NCBI GenBank assembly: GCA_029204225.1 | Contig: CM055098.1 | Location: 51,529,312-51,593,311, forward strand | From: Diphasiastrum complanatum | Taxonomy: Eukaryota; Streptophyta; Lycopodiopsida; Lycopodiales; Lycopodiaceae | Direction: 5' to 3' | Length of the DNA: 64,000 nucleotides | Shown: positions 24,610-37,558 of the stretch, piece after piece | Layout of the letters: every line of letters begins with the position of its first letter | How positions within the stretch are numbered: position 1 is the first letter of the stretch | Made by a program: the position numbers and the translations under genes | Notes under the pieces: model-generated | Told to the model about the DNA's origin: nothing | Databases searched by the model: none | Seen by the model: only the letters and a program-made list of their open reading frames with translations

Positions 24610-25452
24610 CCCACAGCATGATTTTTTTTTCACATTGAACATGGAGCAATTCAATAGTTATAATAAAGAGGGAGAATCTCGACTTGTTGACATATGTGCC
24701 ACGATCTAATTTTACACATTGTTTTATATATGGAAAATTTTAAGAGAGTTCTGTTGATATGAGATTAGGCAAAGAATATATGTTAACAAACGCTCTTGCG
24801 TCCCTGGTCATTTTATTGCCTACCTAGAAAAGCATTCACCTACTGATCTTTGATTCCATTCTTGTCTTCAGCTTTCAAGCAGGCTTTTGATGAGGGTAGA
24901 GGATGGGGAATAATCAGCAATATCTTCAGCACATTTTCTAGCAAGACTGATCCTGCTTGATGATATTTAAAAGGTACAAAGCCTCTCTGTTAGAGATGAA
25001 ATTCTGACATTTGGATAGCCTGATTGTTTTAGAACACAAAATGAATGCAACTGACTTTAAATATTTGGTGTAGAAGAGCGAAAATGGCAAGATAACCCAT
25101 GCCAGTTTGTTGTGGTCCTTAAATTTCAGCCAAAATGACAAGTGAATTCCCATAAAACTGCAGCCCAGCTTTTCCCATAAAACCTCAAGAAAGAGATACC
25201 ATCATCCCTCAGCACATACATTTCATCAATATACACTTAACACAAGATAAGAGAGCTTAACAAGAGCAATCCATACCATTTCCATTTGCAGACGCATGTC
25301 TATAGCACTGCATAAGCTTTAATCAATAACTGTTCAAAGACCAAAAAAAATAAAGGCAGTGAAAGGGCATTATTAATCAAATCCCCATGAAGTAAAAAAT
25401 TCAGATGTAAAAACTTCACTTCAGGTAGTTTAGGTTAGCTATAGTTCACATC
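24610..25452. other. 3' flank of the host gene
   Basis: Contains the probable 3' untranslated region of the KH/zinc-knuckle gene, transcribed leftward. No mobile-element domain or RNA gene was recognised. Confidence 0.45.
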
Positions 25453-28400
25453 TCAGCCATGAGCACGGTAAGCAGAGCTCCTAGTGTAAGGATCATACTC
25501 ATATCTGTGACTGTCTCGAGACCATTTAGTTTCATATCCTTGCTTTCTATGATACACATGGGCAGAATTCCCTTTGCGTTTTGCAGAATCCCGAAATGAC
25601 TCAAACCCAGCCTTAGGACCGTGCACATCCGTGATTGCATCTGCATCATATTGCTCGTAGCTATTGTTTCCATAATTCCTAGACCCTCCACTACTACTCA
25701 CAAAATGGTTGCTAGCTGTTTGCTGCTGATACTGCTGCCGTGATTGTACTTCATGCTGTAAGAACTCTTTCCTTTGCTCAGTTTGCTTGGATCTGAGCTG
25801 GATCGTCCTTTGCTGGAAATGTTCATGTATAGCTCTCAATTGCTGCAAGCCAAGAAACTCCCATTACTGTAATCGGAAAATCCGGACAGAACAAAAACTT
25901 AAGTAAATCTTTTCAAAAAAAACTTGAAACTATGACGAAGTCGTTTTGACACGAGTCCCACGATTTAGATACCTGTACCAAAAAGACTGATTGTCACTAG
26001 CACAAGCCGTGAATTGTGAAGGGTATGACACTCACAAAAGACCTATGCACTCCAAGAAAACTCTATAATGACCTGACACATTTGAAGTCGACTACATCAA
26101 TGCCTTAGTCCTGCACAATTCACTCAAAAATTGACTATACTAGGCCAGCAGACACAAAAATTTCGAATCTTTAGCTTGACTTGTTCACTTGACAACCAGC
26201 CCCAATTCTCATTGTTTTAAGTTGAGAGCAGCAAGCAGAGCATGGTTAGATGGGAACTTAACTGAAGATTTTGTCATAGAAAGGATAGAACTGACGGGCT
26301 CTCTCTCTCTCTCTCTGAAAGTGAATATATATAAAAATCAAACCTGAGAGAGAGGATATAACTCGTTTCATGCGCCTTCTATGACATCAGAAGTGATGTC
26401 AATATTCATTTTTTCAAAGTCTAGATAAACTTTTGCTTTATGAAAGGCCCTTCCATTCGAGACTTTAAGGCCCAAGTTTTTTTTCTATAGTAACTTTTCT
26501 TTTGAAGACTAATAGAATAACTAAAGGAATTTTACATTTGGAGTTCATTCTTTGTAACATTCAACTAATACATTTTATATATCTTAAAATTTATCCTCCA
26601 TGAGTAATGATGTCATGGTAAACTTTTAATATCAAAACTTTGAAATTTAAGTTTTGTAAGTTTATAACTTTATACATTCATTATCCACAATTTGAGTCCT
26701 AAAAAGTCCAAGTTTATTCTAGGTAACCATTCTATATTCATTACTAAAGAGTTCCCATGTTTTCATGTTTCCCCTTCTCCAAAAAGATTCCGATTCTTAG
26801 GGGTCTAGATAAAGCTTTATATGATGGACAAGTCTTCAACTTTGATGCAAATATCATTTAGATAACATACGACGTGGTTAACAAAATTTCTATTGAAAGT
26901 TAAGGACTTTGCATCTACTCGACAAGTAATATATTGTGCTAACTGGCTTGGTATATAGTTTTCGAAGGGTTGTTCACTTCATGGCTTGATATAGAGTAAA
27001 CAAAGGATTGTTTGCTCGTTGGATTGGCAAAATAGTGATCAATTTACCTTTATGGCAATGATGGACCATTTTTGGTGACTAGTCAAGTGGCTATACACCA
27101 TAGTACCAAGTCTCAAAACTTATTCACATCCTACAAGGGAGCATGCCAGACTACTTGTTGCATGAAAGGAATACTTAGGGCCCAAATCGTGGATGCAAGA
27201 TCATGTGGTCCATAAGATCTTGCGCATGCATTGACTATTCACTACTTATGTGGCAAAATACCAAGATGGCTATTTGTATGGAGTCTCACCTTATTGGGAC
27301 TTGCTATGCATGTGAAACTAGAAGCTTGTCTGATTCCAACCTTTAAATATCGGCCTTTTCAAGATCGGAAAATTGGCAGTTCATGCGTTTCAAAAACAAA
27401 GTCTCCCAAAAGGAAACAAAAAGAATCGACCTAATTTTATAATGTCAAATCTATTACAAACAAATGCTAAGAAAAACTAGAAATAGTGATTTGTCTTGCA
27501 TCTCACACAAATTAATAGTATATCATAGACTCTCGCAAATGCTAAGTCTTGATTGCACACAAGAATCGATAGAATTTGTCAAGGGTCAAACCCAAATATA
27601 ACTATAATCCAAAATCAAATAGAACCATGATTCACACTCAAATAATCGTGGGGCATGGGGCATAACCCATCTAACGAAATTCTAACTCAAATCTAACCCT
27701 AAGTTATAATAGAGTCAACTGTCAAATAAAGAAGTCAAAGAAGATGTCTGAATTCCACTGTCCAATCTCCCTCTCTCTCTCTCTCTCTCACAGAGAGAAT
27801 CTTATCTTGGATTGTATGGATTGAGAGTAATCCCTATATGTTATGGCACTGGTGTGATGATGCTAGGGGGAAGCACATGCTATTGTCCAAAATTGGGTGG
27901 AAAATTATAATCGTATCGTAGATGAACGTTGGGAATTCCTCAAAATTGTTTTTGTGCTAAGAAAAATTGAGGGGCTTTGGCATCTTAAGAACGAAGATCA
28001 ACATTTGAAATTTGAAATGGAATAAGCCACAACTTGCTTCTATACGATGTGATTATTCAAGAAACTCTGAACATTGAATATTCCCAAACCATTGCTAAGC
28101 AGTTCTGAAAATTGGCCCCAAAGTAGTCTAGACTTGGTTATCAACCAGTACCTCCGATAGGTATTAGAATATTCAAAGTTGAAAGTATCTAGACATAATG
28201 GATAACATAAAGTCCAAAAAGGAAAATACCCAAACATAATAGGCATCATTACTTCGTAAAAACAACCTAACGCTGGTTAGAACTCCTCAAATTCCTCCTA
28301 TAAATGCTTTTGTCATTACAATCAAGCGTCCAATCCTAACTAATTGTAAGAAACTTAGGCTATTCAAACATGTTCACTAAGCATTACATTCATTCTAAAT

Positions 28401-30663
28401 CATCAGATAAACTCAGATTTAACAACATAATTTAATATACAAATTGAAAGTATCCAGACATAATGGATAGCATAAAGTACAAAAAGGAAGATACTTGAAC
28501 ATAATAGGTATCATTACTACGTAAAAACAACCGAACGCTGGTTAGAACTCCTCCTCAAATTCCTCCTATAATTGCTTTTGTCATTACAATCAAGCATCCA
28601 ATCCTAACTAATTGTAAGAAACTTAGGCTATTCAAAGTCTGATTTCAAACATGTTCAATATGCATTAAATTCATTCAAAATCATCAGATAAACTCAGATT
28701 TAACAACATAATTTAATCCCTTCAAGATCAAAACTGAAGAATCAAAATAGCAAACCATTTCATGATAGAAATAACTCACTGCACTTCTAAAGAAAAGAAC
28801 CATCCTAGCTCCAATGATGCATGTAACTTCAGAAATTCAATCCCTAGATTACTTTTCGCACAAAAAGTTGAAAGACAGAAAGGAAAAAAATTTGACTCAT
28901 TGTAAAAACTTTTCAAGTTCATCTAAAAGCTTCAAGGCTTGCTGAAGCTCTTAAGTTGAAACTTAGCCAAAATAGCTATAGTATGAAACCTCTTGATGTC
29001 TGTCATTTTCTCTGTCCTCCTCCGCAGCCTGTTGCTTAGAAAGTTCCATAGTTTCCTCTAAAAACCTCTGTTCCAGTTCTTCCAATGTTCGAGGGAAGGG
29101 TGGTTGTTCATGTCCAACAAGAGAGTCTGCTTTTGGTTCCTGCAAAGAAAAGCCTCCTCCATGGCTTGGATAAGATCCCCTTTCTTGATTCCAATCATAA
29201 CAAGATGCATTGTCTCTGTAGAATATCAATGTATCCGTGCCTTTACCAGGTCCAAGTGCAGCCCGCCCTTCCAAAAATCAGATATTTGAAAATATATCAG
29301 AAACATAAACCAAAACAACCACATTAAATGACACTAGACTCCTGACAGATATATTCTCATGACTAACCATTTAATGATTGGAGGGAGGCTGCCTCCCACT
29401 GTCGTCGAGCTTCCAACTGAGAAGGATTCCCTCCATTCTCTGGATGTACAGCCCTCTCCCCATAAAAGTTGTTTTGTTGAAGCTTTTCAGCCGTACTGCA
29501 TTGCATTTGAGCAGCTACCAGAGAATTCCCACTTGAATCACCGTAAGGCCCATGTGGTCTTCTCACGCTTTGCTGGTTCCATTCATCTTGCACTTTATTC
29601 ACTAAATTGTTCACCACATTCACAGCATTTGAGACAATGAATCGATCAGGTCCAGAAATGCAAACAGAAAAGGCTTCATTTCCCACAATCGGATCTTCAA
29701 GCTGTATACGACATCCAGTGTCCCTTTCAATTCCTTGTATAGAAGAGCCATCAGTGCCTATAAGCCTTGGTCTCAATCGCTTGTCCTTTAAAGAAATTCT
29801 CTCCACAACCTCCCCTCTCAATCGCTTTTCTTTTGAAGGAATTCTCTCCACAACCTCACCGTGCTTTCTATTGACTCCCAGTGTTGTTGGGCAGCCCTGA
29901 AAGTGAGAAGCTAGATAAGCAAATATCCTACCGGTTGAAAGGATTTCAAACCCTATTCTCAAGAAACAAATATGATTAATTTAATCATTTATTGCTACCG
30001 AATCTTCTTTCTACACTTCCTCTACCCGATTTTATGCTATCCTTGCAACAATTAAGGCTACCGAATCATCTTCCTAGGCTTGATACACATTCTGTAACTC
30101 TTGGCTTATACCATGACAACCTACTAAGGATGAAGTATCTGCTGGAATGCTTTCATCAAAACAGCTTACAGATGTTAAGTCATACTACTCACATTACTAT
30201 GTCACGAAAGTCTGACCGTAAAAGATGGTCTTAATAAACAACCTATCAGATTACTTTATCAAATATTTGTGAAACCCTTGAATACGAGTATCTCATCAAA
30301 TACAAGTAAAACCCTTGAAAACTTTTATCATCATCGAAGAGTCTCAATACCATCACATTTACATGATGAGCAAAACTGTAGCAGGAAAACTATAGGAAAT
30401 AAGAAAACCCAGTGAATCTGTTGATCACACAGCTAGATGCTACCAAAAGCTGTTTCACGTATAACCTGTGTAAAATGGCCCGACTGGCCACAGATATTGC
30501 ATCTCAGCTCCTCTCCCCTCCTGCGTTTCCAGTTCCGTCCTATGCCTTTGCCTTTGCCTTTGCCTTTGGCTTTTGCCTCCCATACTTTGGCTTTTCGGCT
30601 GGTGAAAACAGTTGGATCACGCCGCGCTTCCTGCTCATCAGCCTTGCCAGCTAGAGCATTCAT
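25453..30663 (-). CDS. CCHC zinc-knuckle and KH-domain RNA-binding protein, 4 exons, 464 aa
   Basis: The exons are 30663-30466, 29896-29368, 29267-28990 and 25842-25453 (stop at 25455-25453). All introns are GT-AG and the phases fit (0, 1, 0), giving 464 codons without a break. Domains: a basic Lys/Gly stretch (residues 30-50); a CCHC knuckle at Cys55, Cys58, His63, Cys68, split by intron 1; two 15-residue repeats (79-93, 94-108); a KH domain from about 96 with GxxG at 113-116 (IGTDGSSI) and IERDTGCRIQLED; a charged, probably coiled-coil part (about 300-375) across intron 3; and a Tyr/Ser/Arg-rich tail. Knuckle plus KH implies binding to single-stranded RNA, probably in the nucleus; partners are unknown. 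An additional upstream exon cannot be excluded. It is the only intact gene I see. Confidence 0.9.
25843..28989 (-). other. large intron 3 of the KH/zinc-knuckle gene
   Basis: This 3.15-kb intron has donor GTTTCA after a Glu codon and acceptor TTGCAG. It holds short CT runs (26301-26316, about 27771-27789) and the 265-bp tandem duplication at 28181-28717, with no retrotransposon domain. The joined reading (RHQE then QLRAIHEHF) is a continuous charged helix, supporting the splice. Confidence 0.8.
28181..28717. repeat. intronic tandem duplication, about 265-bp units
   Basis: The segment starting GAAAGTATCTAGACATAATG at 28181 recurs at 28446 with scattered substitutions and small indels, and both end in TTAACAACATAATTTAAT. 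The second unit is slightly longer. It contains no ORF. Confidence 0.88.
29771..29860 (-). repeat. in-frame 45-bp tandem duplication in KH exon
   Basis: Two adjacent 45-base units encode GEVVERIPSKEKRLR and GEVVERISLKDKRLR, residues 79-93 and 94-108. The second copy leads directly into the KH core. The frame is kept, and the copies differ at a few positions. Confidence 0.9.
30543..30572. repeat. (CCTTTG)n coding hexamer repeat
   Basis: Four to five CCTTTG units encode the KGKGKG run of exon 1. Hexamers keep the frame, so length changes are tolerated. Confidence 0.75.
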
Positions 30664-30960
30664 ACTTGTGCTAAATCACAAAGATCTCTTCCCAGCCTTG
30701 GCACTAAATATGAGTAGCATGCCAATATCATCCACCAGGCACGCACCTCCTCGAGCAGACACGAATGCTATCCTTTCTTACTTTCACGCCCATTGCATAG
30801 TAAACCCTAAATAAAGCCTAAACACTTTCCCCAAGCACTTTTAGTTCTTTCCATTCAATCCATCCATCCACCTTGTAAGTGCGTTTCTCTCTACTCTACT
30901 CACCTGATGAGATCTTATCTCAATATCAACAACAAATCATGAGAAACTATCCTAAAAGAC
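30664..30960 (-). promoter_or_regulatory. upstream region of host gene with a telo-box
   Basis: AAACCCTAA lies at 30802-30810, about 140 bases upstream of the ATG. Telo-boxes are frequent near the start sites of plant genes for ribosomal and RNA-processing proteins, which fits the product. No clear TATA box was seen. The transcription start is unknown. Confidence 0.45.
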
Positions 30961-30970
30961 AAATTAGTAC

Positions 30971-31600
30971 ATGGTCCATTTAGCCTCAAGGTCGAACACA
31001 AAAGTTTGGGATGTTCAAGTCCTCGATCTAGAGCGACTCACATTCCATGTCATGAATCTTGATCACACCAATGTCATTCTAGGATATGAGTGCTTCTATA
31101 GCAGATCTGATAGTCTAAATATAGATTCTAAGAATCATCCATTGGTATTTAAGTAAAACTAGCTAGGAAGCACCCGTAGTAGACGAAAAGGATAATAAGA
31201 AGTAAAAAAAAAACAGAAATGCTTCCCAACCGGTTCCACTTAAGAATAAAAAGGATGGGGGTTATGCTTGTGCGTAGATAAGAAGGGCCTAAAAAAAGTA
31301 CTCACACTACCTAGAATGGTGTTTGATCTCATACATCAATTAAGCGGAGCAAAATTCCTTGCAAAAATTGATCTTCGAATGGGTTATCCTCATAGACAAA
31401 TGCATCTAAATGATGTTTCAAAGACCGGTTTTAGGAGACAGTTGGCCATTACGAGTTCTTAGTCTTACCTTTTGGTTTGAATAATGCTCTAGCTACTTTA
31501 CAAAAATTGATGAACAATTTTATTTATCCTTCTTAAAAAAAATTTGTCATACTATTTCTAGATAATATTTTGATCTATACTAGAAGTGCAAGAGATCCAT
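30971..31600 (+). pseudogene. gypsy protease end and reverse transcriptase fragment
   Basis: The plus strand reads LDHTNVILGYECF (end of protease, YDVILG-type) and then, after stops, FDLIHQLSGAKFLAKIDLRMGYPHRQMHLND, KTGFRRQ, a broken [21 protein letters not shown] and LFLDNILIYTR. In the catalytic box the second Asp is Asn (FLDN), so the enzyme would be dead even without the frameshifts. It is not closely similar to the gypsy family at 9 and 51-56 kb. Confidence 0.85.
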
Positions 31601-31799
31601 TTCAAGCTAGAATCATTGTAAGAACTTTTTTGCTTCTAAACGTACCTATCGACTCTTTTACACATCGCTATTTACATACTCTAAAAACTAAGCATGTATA
31701 AAAGCTATATCTATGCCGCATAAATTTGCATATTGCACCAACTATCTTTTGAGGTATTATGTCGATTCGAACGTCAAGTATGGTCCGTAAATTGAGGTT

Positions 31800-32586
<787 letters not shown>

Positions 32587-32661
32587 AGTACTTCATTTTT
32601 TAACTACTTTTCCCTTCTCAGTCAGTAGCATGACGAAATCAATTAAGCACAAGGTATCATC

Positions 32662-33192
32662 TTGACAAATAACCTAATTAAGGCCAAAAACAAAAAAATT
32701 GATTTGTTTCGATGGTGGAGATGCATTCACTTAGAAACTATGAATAGGATTCACTCAAACATTACTTCTTCTACAAGCCAATTTAGATGGGTTTATTGGA
32801 GCTTATCCACAATGACCCACATAATACTATATATATGTGAGTCTCTACTCTTATTTTACCTCATCAACAAAGGAAGTGGTTGTGAATCCCATTTGTGCCC
32901 TACAACTGCCTCTGAAAAAGCTCTTTTGGTATGTGGTTTCTCTCTTATGATTTCTACTTTGAGGCACATCATGCTTTGTATATATGAATGTGTTTTGATT
33001 ACATTGTCATCAGTGATCTACCTCCGGATATTAGCTTGTATTTATGATCAATGCTATTGGTTTACGACATGCACTCAAGGGCCAACGACCAATGGAAGTA
33101 CTGGGACACATATTCAAGTAAGGATTGGAAACCTTTTCATGGTTTGTGAGGTTTATTTCGTTGAAGACATCTTAGATAATGAAGTGGCCTAA
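32662..33192 (+). CDS. unrecognised open frame, 176 aa
   Basis: An uninterrupted frame starts at ATG 32662. The product is rich in Ser, Thr, Ile and Cys with hydrophobic stretches (LLLFYLINK, TLRHIMLCIYECVLITLSSVIYL). No domain is recognised, the composition follows the local T-rich DNA, and it lies between two copies of a noncoding repeat. It may be chance or a decayed element ORF. Confidence 0.25.
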   Translation: MTNNLIKAKNKKIDLFRWWRCIHLETMNRIHSNITSSTSQFRWVYWSLSTMTHIILYICESLLLFYLINKGSGCESHLCPTTASEKALLVCGFSLMISTLRHIMLCIYECVLITLSSVIYLRILACIYDQCYWFTTCTQGPTTNGSTGTHIQVRIGNLFMVCEVYFVEDILDNEVA

Positions 33193-33264
33193 AAAAGCCC
33201 TACTACTTAAGACTTTTGTAAAGTCACAACCTTCTAGCTAGTACAATCCCGGTGGTCTGCCGAT

Positions 33265-33835
33265 AGGTTTATTAGGGCTTTGGCTTGAGTATTCATGAAG
33301 CACATGGATTTGTGCATGAATACCTATATGCCCTAGTCTGTCCTATAATTTTTGGCATACTTATGTATGGTTTGCTTTAAATACATAGCACTGTTATGAT
33401 ATAACAAATATGGTTCGATATCCAAAAAATGATCAATGTGGCAAATGTCCTGATACGGTAATTACAGGGCTCGACCTATCGCCAATGAAATATTTATGAA
33501 TGAAAACATTGGACTAATCATATTTAATGATAAGTAGTATGTTATTAAGTGGTTAAAGCTTGTTTTGTACATGGATAACAACTGAAGTTAACAACTGACA
33601 ACGTTGACACCTATCTTCCTCATTGAACTAACCTTTGCGATTTTGTGTGGTGGGATGGTGGCAAGTACCAGTTGGACGCCTTGAAATAAGTTTTACCATA
33701 TTGTGTTTTTTTAAGTACTATATGTTCTTTTCCACTACATTTTTCCTTGTTAATTTATGAATAAATGTTTCAAAGGGTTTGGTCTTGACTTGTCAAGAGG
33801 AGCTATGGGAAGTTTTGTAATCTCTCTCCCCTGTG
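33265..33835. repeat. unnamed dispersed repeat, copy B
   Basis: Same phrase order as copy A in the same orientation, with closest agreement to copy C over the GACACCTATCTTCCTCA phrase and GGGATGGTGGCAAGTA. It ends AAAGGGTTTGGTCTTGACTT plus a short CT-rich tail. Confidence 0.65.
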
Positions 33836-34019
33836 ACTAGTTCCTTCTCCTCCACTAAGACTTTGTTGGACAGGTGACTCCTACTTCATAGCCTCAAGCA
33901 TATCGTTCACAACCAGAAAGTATTGTAGCTAGCTCTCTATCAAGCTTTCAAGCTTGAACTCTCTTGAGCATAATTGGTAAAGCTTCTTACAGGATTATTT
34001 GATGGTTGGATAGCGATCT
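33836..34019. other. unassigned stretch
   Basis: No feature recognised between dispersed repeat B and the copia LTR-like region. Confidence 0.4.
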
Positions 34020-34640
34020 ATCTCTATGGGCCTTTTCGATAGCTGTTGAGAGAAATTTGAAAATAGTAAAAGATCCAATAAATGCATAGAACAGTTAATC
34101 AGAGAACATACATCCACACTGATTGGATTGAATTTAGAAAGTAACAAATACAAGGTCAACTGAAATGGTGAGCACAAAGCAATTGCGGTGATAATCTCAT
34201 ACTCGAAACTAACTTTGGTTACAGTTTTGATGATTTGAAGATCGTGTGTTAGCTTACACTTACTCTCTACCTTGAACTAATCAATATTCGCTCCATTCTT
34301 CTGATTAAAAGTTAAGTCTGAACTCTATCAATTTGTATATACACAATAGATAAAACAGGATGGTATCAAGACAATATCAACACACATGATGAAAACATAG
34401 TCGAAATAGACATTACTATCAAGCAGACTATTTGACTGCACAAAATCATATATTGAGAGAGTGAGAGTTATTCAGGAAATAGAGCTTGACTATACATTTA
34501 GGTAGTTGTCGCTATCTGACAAGTGGCCATCATGGTTGTTGTCATTGTCAAATTAGTTTATATTGCTAAAACTAGTTTTAAGCAAATAACTAACTTTATT
34601 AATAATTGTCAATTCGAGCTTAAATCGAAATAGCCATAGT
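34020..34640 (-). repeat. diverged copia LTR-like region
   Basis: Located directly downstream, in the minus sense, of a copia RNase H remnant, where a 3' LTR is expected. Phrases around 34140-34220 (GTAACAAATACAAG, GGTGAGCACAAAG, CAATTG) resemble those at 56460-56520 in the 782-bp LTR. Ends are not defined. Confidence 0.45.
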
Positions 34641-34684
34641 TGAGTTTGAAAAAGTTCAAACGTTCGATTCGATAATTACTCAAA

Positions 34685-35685
34685 TCAATGTTTCGGCTTC
34701 TGTCGATAGTTGATAGTCGACACTCGATGCTCCTTCGATAGTTTGATTGTCGCGTAGATACATGTTTGTGATTCCGATGTATTTCTATAGACTCTATGAC
34801 AATGCGAGTAAGTATGTAGCAACATGATCTTCAGACTTAGCGATACACAAAATCTGTTGTGTGCATCAATGCTCAGTGCCTTGGTGAATATATCTATAAT
34901 CATGTTTTGTGTTCGATAGTACTCTAATTTTACCTCCCTATTGAGATTCTTGCTTCTGACATAGTGATATTTAATTTCAATGTGCTTACTCCTATAATGG
35001 AATCTAGGATTGGGGGCCAAAAGACAATTGCACTATGAAGATAATTGTCGGAGCACGATGTTTCAGATAAATGCCTGATAACATATCCCATACTACTTCT
35101 TTAGTAGCTTGAGAAGCAGCAATTTTCTATAGAAGAAAGAAGTAGAGAGGTTTGCTTATGACTCATCCAAGAGGTAGAACCGTTGTTGAGGAACAATGTA
35201 AATCCATATGTGAATTTATGATTGTCTACATCTCCCGCCCAACTTTTATATGTATATCCACTCAGAATGTAGAGTTTGTTGATGTCGACTCCTCCATAGC
35301 ATATGCATTGGTCCTTCATAGCTTGAACATATGTCATGAATCTAATGAGAGCTTTCCATTGAATTGGCTTATGGGAGCTTATTGCAACAGCGATATCAGA
35401 AACCATTGCATACATGTGAGATTCTAAGATAGAATGGTATGAGTAATCTCTCATATGTTCCTTCTTCTCCTTTGTCTGAGACATTGGGCCTTCGACAATC
35501 TTAGACCCAGGTCCATTGGTTATTGCCAATGAAGAAGAAGTTGTTATGAAAATACTGCAAATGAACCAACCACAAGATTCAATATTGTCGGATACTAAAG
35601 GCCAAGAACAACAAAAAAGGGCAATCGAATCAACAAAAAAATGCAGAGGCATCACACCCCAGTCCAGAAGTAGATCACGATGCAT
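34685..35685 (-). pseudogene. copia RT end and RNase H remnant
   Basis: 35685-35101 reads a gap-ridden end of copia RT and the RNase H start (SWAGDVDNHKFTYGFTLFLNNGSTSWMSHKQTSLLLSSIE). 35020-34685 reads KHIEIKYHYVRSKNLNREVKLEYYRTQNMIIDIFTKALS, the classic copia C-terminal block. A stop and frameshift lie between. The 5' part of the 194-codon frame does not look like copia RT. Confidence 0.85.
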
Positions 35686-36240
35686 TCATGACAAATCATC
35701 AGAAAGCATCAAACGAGGACTTCTAGTTTCTTGATTCTAGAGCCACTCAGCATATGACCAGTCATATCAGCTATTTCGAGTCATATACGCCTTACAGTAC
35801 CAAAATGTATGTTCACCTTGGCGACAAAAGCACACATGTTATTGAAGGTAAAGGCACTATAAGATTAAATTTTTTAAATGATTGATTCAAGCTATTGTCG
35901 AATGTCTTTCATGTGCCTAACTTATCTACGAATCTGCTCTTTGTTAGCAAAATTATAGATCTAGGACATAAAGTAGAATTCGAATTAGTTCAATGCGAAG
36001 TTATCAAAAGGACAAACAAGATCCTAAATTCATTGTTATTCCACTACCAATCAAGCTCTGAATTATATTGTTCATATTAGTTAAATTTGACTTTGGCATT
36101 ATAGACTTGGTCATTTGAACTATGTTTCTATATTAGACATGTCTAAATAGTCCGTTGTGATCTTGAGTATTCAGATAGCAAAGTCAAATTACCTATCTAT
36201 CAAGATTGCATAGTCATAAAGTAGGCTAGGAAACTTTTCA
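35516..36240 (+). pseudogene. copia protease and GAG-pre-integrase remnant
   Basis: On the plus strand, facing the RNase H remnant, reads FLDSRATQHMTSHISYF, VIEGKGTI, then 35895-36080 VFHVPNLSTNLLFVSKIIDLGHKVEF and LWHYRLGHLNY. These are the copia protease and pre-integrase blocks. The protease motif is DSRA instead of DSGA, so the loop Gly is lost. Stops are frequent. Orientation differs from the neighbour, so it is a separate insertion or an inversion. Confidence 0.83.
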
Positions 36241-36589
36241 CTACCATTAACTTGTTATTCTCGGTTTGAAAATTATTAGTACATAAAGAAGATCTTGCCT
36301 AAAGCAACTGGAGATGGGTAGCTTGCAGTAAATCACTTCACCTTGCATCCATGTATGTAGATATAGGAGGTAATAACAATATGAACTATTTCCTTACTCG
36401 GCACTACGAGACAGTTCAAGCTTGTGAGAGTTAGCTATATGCTTAAAATGGTGTTCCTTGAAAGCTTTGTCGTAATACTACTTACGTCTTATGCTTGTTA
36501 ATTAACAAATGATCTATTTACGATGCTTATGACAAGGTGGGGATACATTTGACTTAAAAGCGGTTTTTTTAAAAGTAAGCTATGTAATT
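36241..36589. other. unassigned stretch
   Basis: AT-rich, no ORF or repeat recognised. Confidence 0.35.
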
Positions 36590-37033
36590 AATAAGGGCTT
36601 GACCTTGGTGTGCCTAAATGACATGGATTTGGCCAAGTTATAAGGTGCTTGGACTCCCTGCGATCTTCGTGGGAGTACCTGGGGTTAGTATGACACGGAT
36701 CTACCCTAGTACCTAGCACTAATACCAAAGTCAAAATGCTTGATAGGGAAGATTGGACTTACTTTTTGTAATTGCAATCAAGCTGATAAGGTAGTGAATC
36801 TTGTATCGGACATGGATAACAACTAATGCTCAGCTATGACACCTGTCTTCCTCACGCAACTAACTTGTGCAATTTTGTTTTGTGGAATGGTGGTAGGTAA
36901 CAATTGGGTGTCCTAAAACTTGCTTCGCTTTATGGTACTCTGTACTGTAAGACTTTATACAGCTATATTCTAGATTGTTATGCTATAGACTGAAGGGTTC
37001 AAAGGGTTTGGCCTTGACTTGTCAAGAGGGACT
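36590..37033. repeat. unnamed dispersed repeat, copy C
   Basis: Third copy, again in the same orientation. It ends GTTTGGCCTTGACTTGTCAA and is cut at 37033, where the copia LTR fragment begins without any CT tail. Confidence 0.62.
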
Positions 37034-37558
37034 ATGTGATATCGAGACTATCTCGAACAATTTGCAAAATATTTTAGATTTCTTCTTCAAACTCAAGAAT
37101 TGTCATCTGTTGTGAACAATTCACAACAGACGAAAATATCGCGAAGAGACAAGTGTTGCGAACACGCGAAACACGAAACTGAGACAAAGAGATGAACTGT
37201 TGCGAATTATTCGCAAACAGATTTTATTCGAGCCTGGAAACATAGTGTGTATTTGAGTATCAACCATTGTAAACGGTTGGATATCTACTATAACAATATT
37301 AAAAGGCCAAAAGACTTATAAATAAAAGGCCAAAAGACCTGTCCTATAGCAATATAAATACATATGCACTACTCGTATTAACTCACTCACTCAATCAAAG
37401 ACACAACAGCGAGCTAAGACAACAAGAGATGTATATTTATGAATCAGATTCAGAGTTATAAAAATTCGTTATTGATCAATAGTTTCTTATTGTCTAAATT
37501 GTCTTAAGTTGTCTCTTACTTCCGCATATAATTTCCGCACTCATATTCAATCGGAACA
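37034..37558 (+). repeat. 5'-truncated copia LTR (block copy 2)
   Basis: From CGAGACTATCTCGAACAATT it matches 59234-59749 nearly base for base and ends ATCGGAACA. The first roughly 240 bases of the full LTR at 58993 are missing. A TATA-like TTATAAATAAA lies near 37316-37326. Confidence 0.75.

Noticed and set aside
30437-30814. 125-codon plus-strand frame over exon 1 of the KH gene
   Set aside because: It is the opposite-strand shadow of the CCTTTG-rich exon and its upstream region.
32662-33192. 176-codon frame as an accessory gene
   Set aside because: No domain, T-rich composition and position between noncoding repeats make chance the simpler explanation; kept only as a low-confidence entry.
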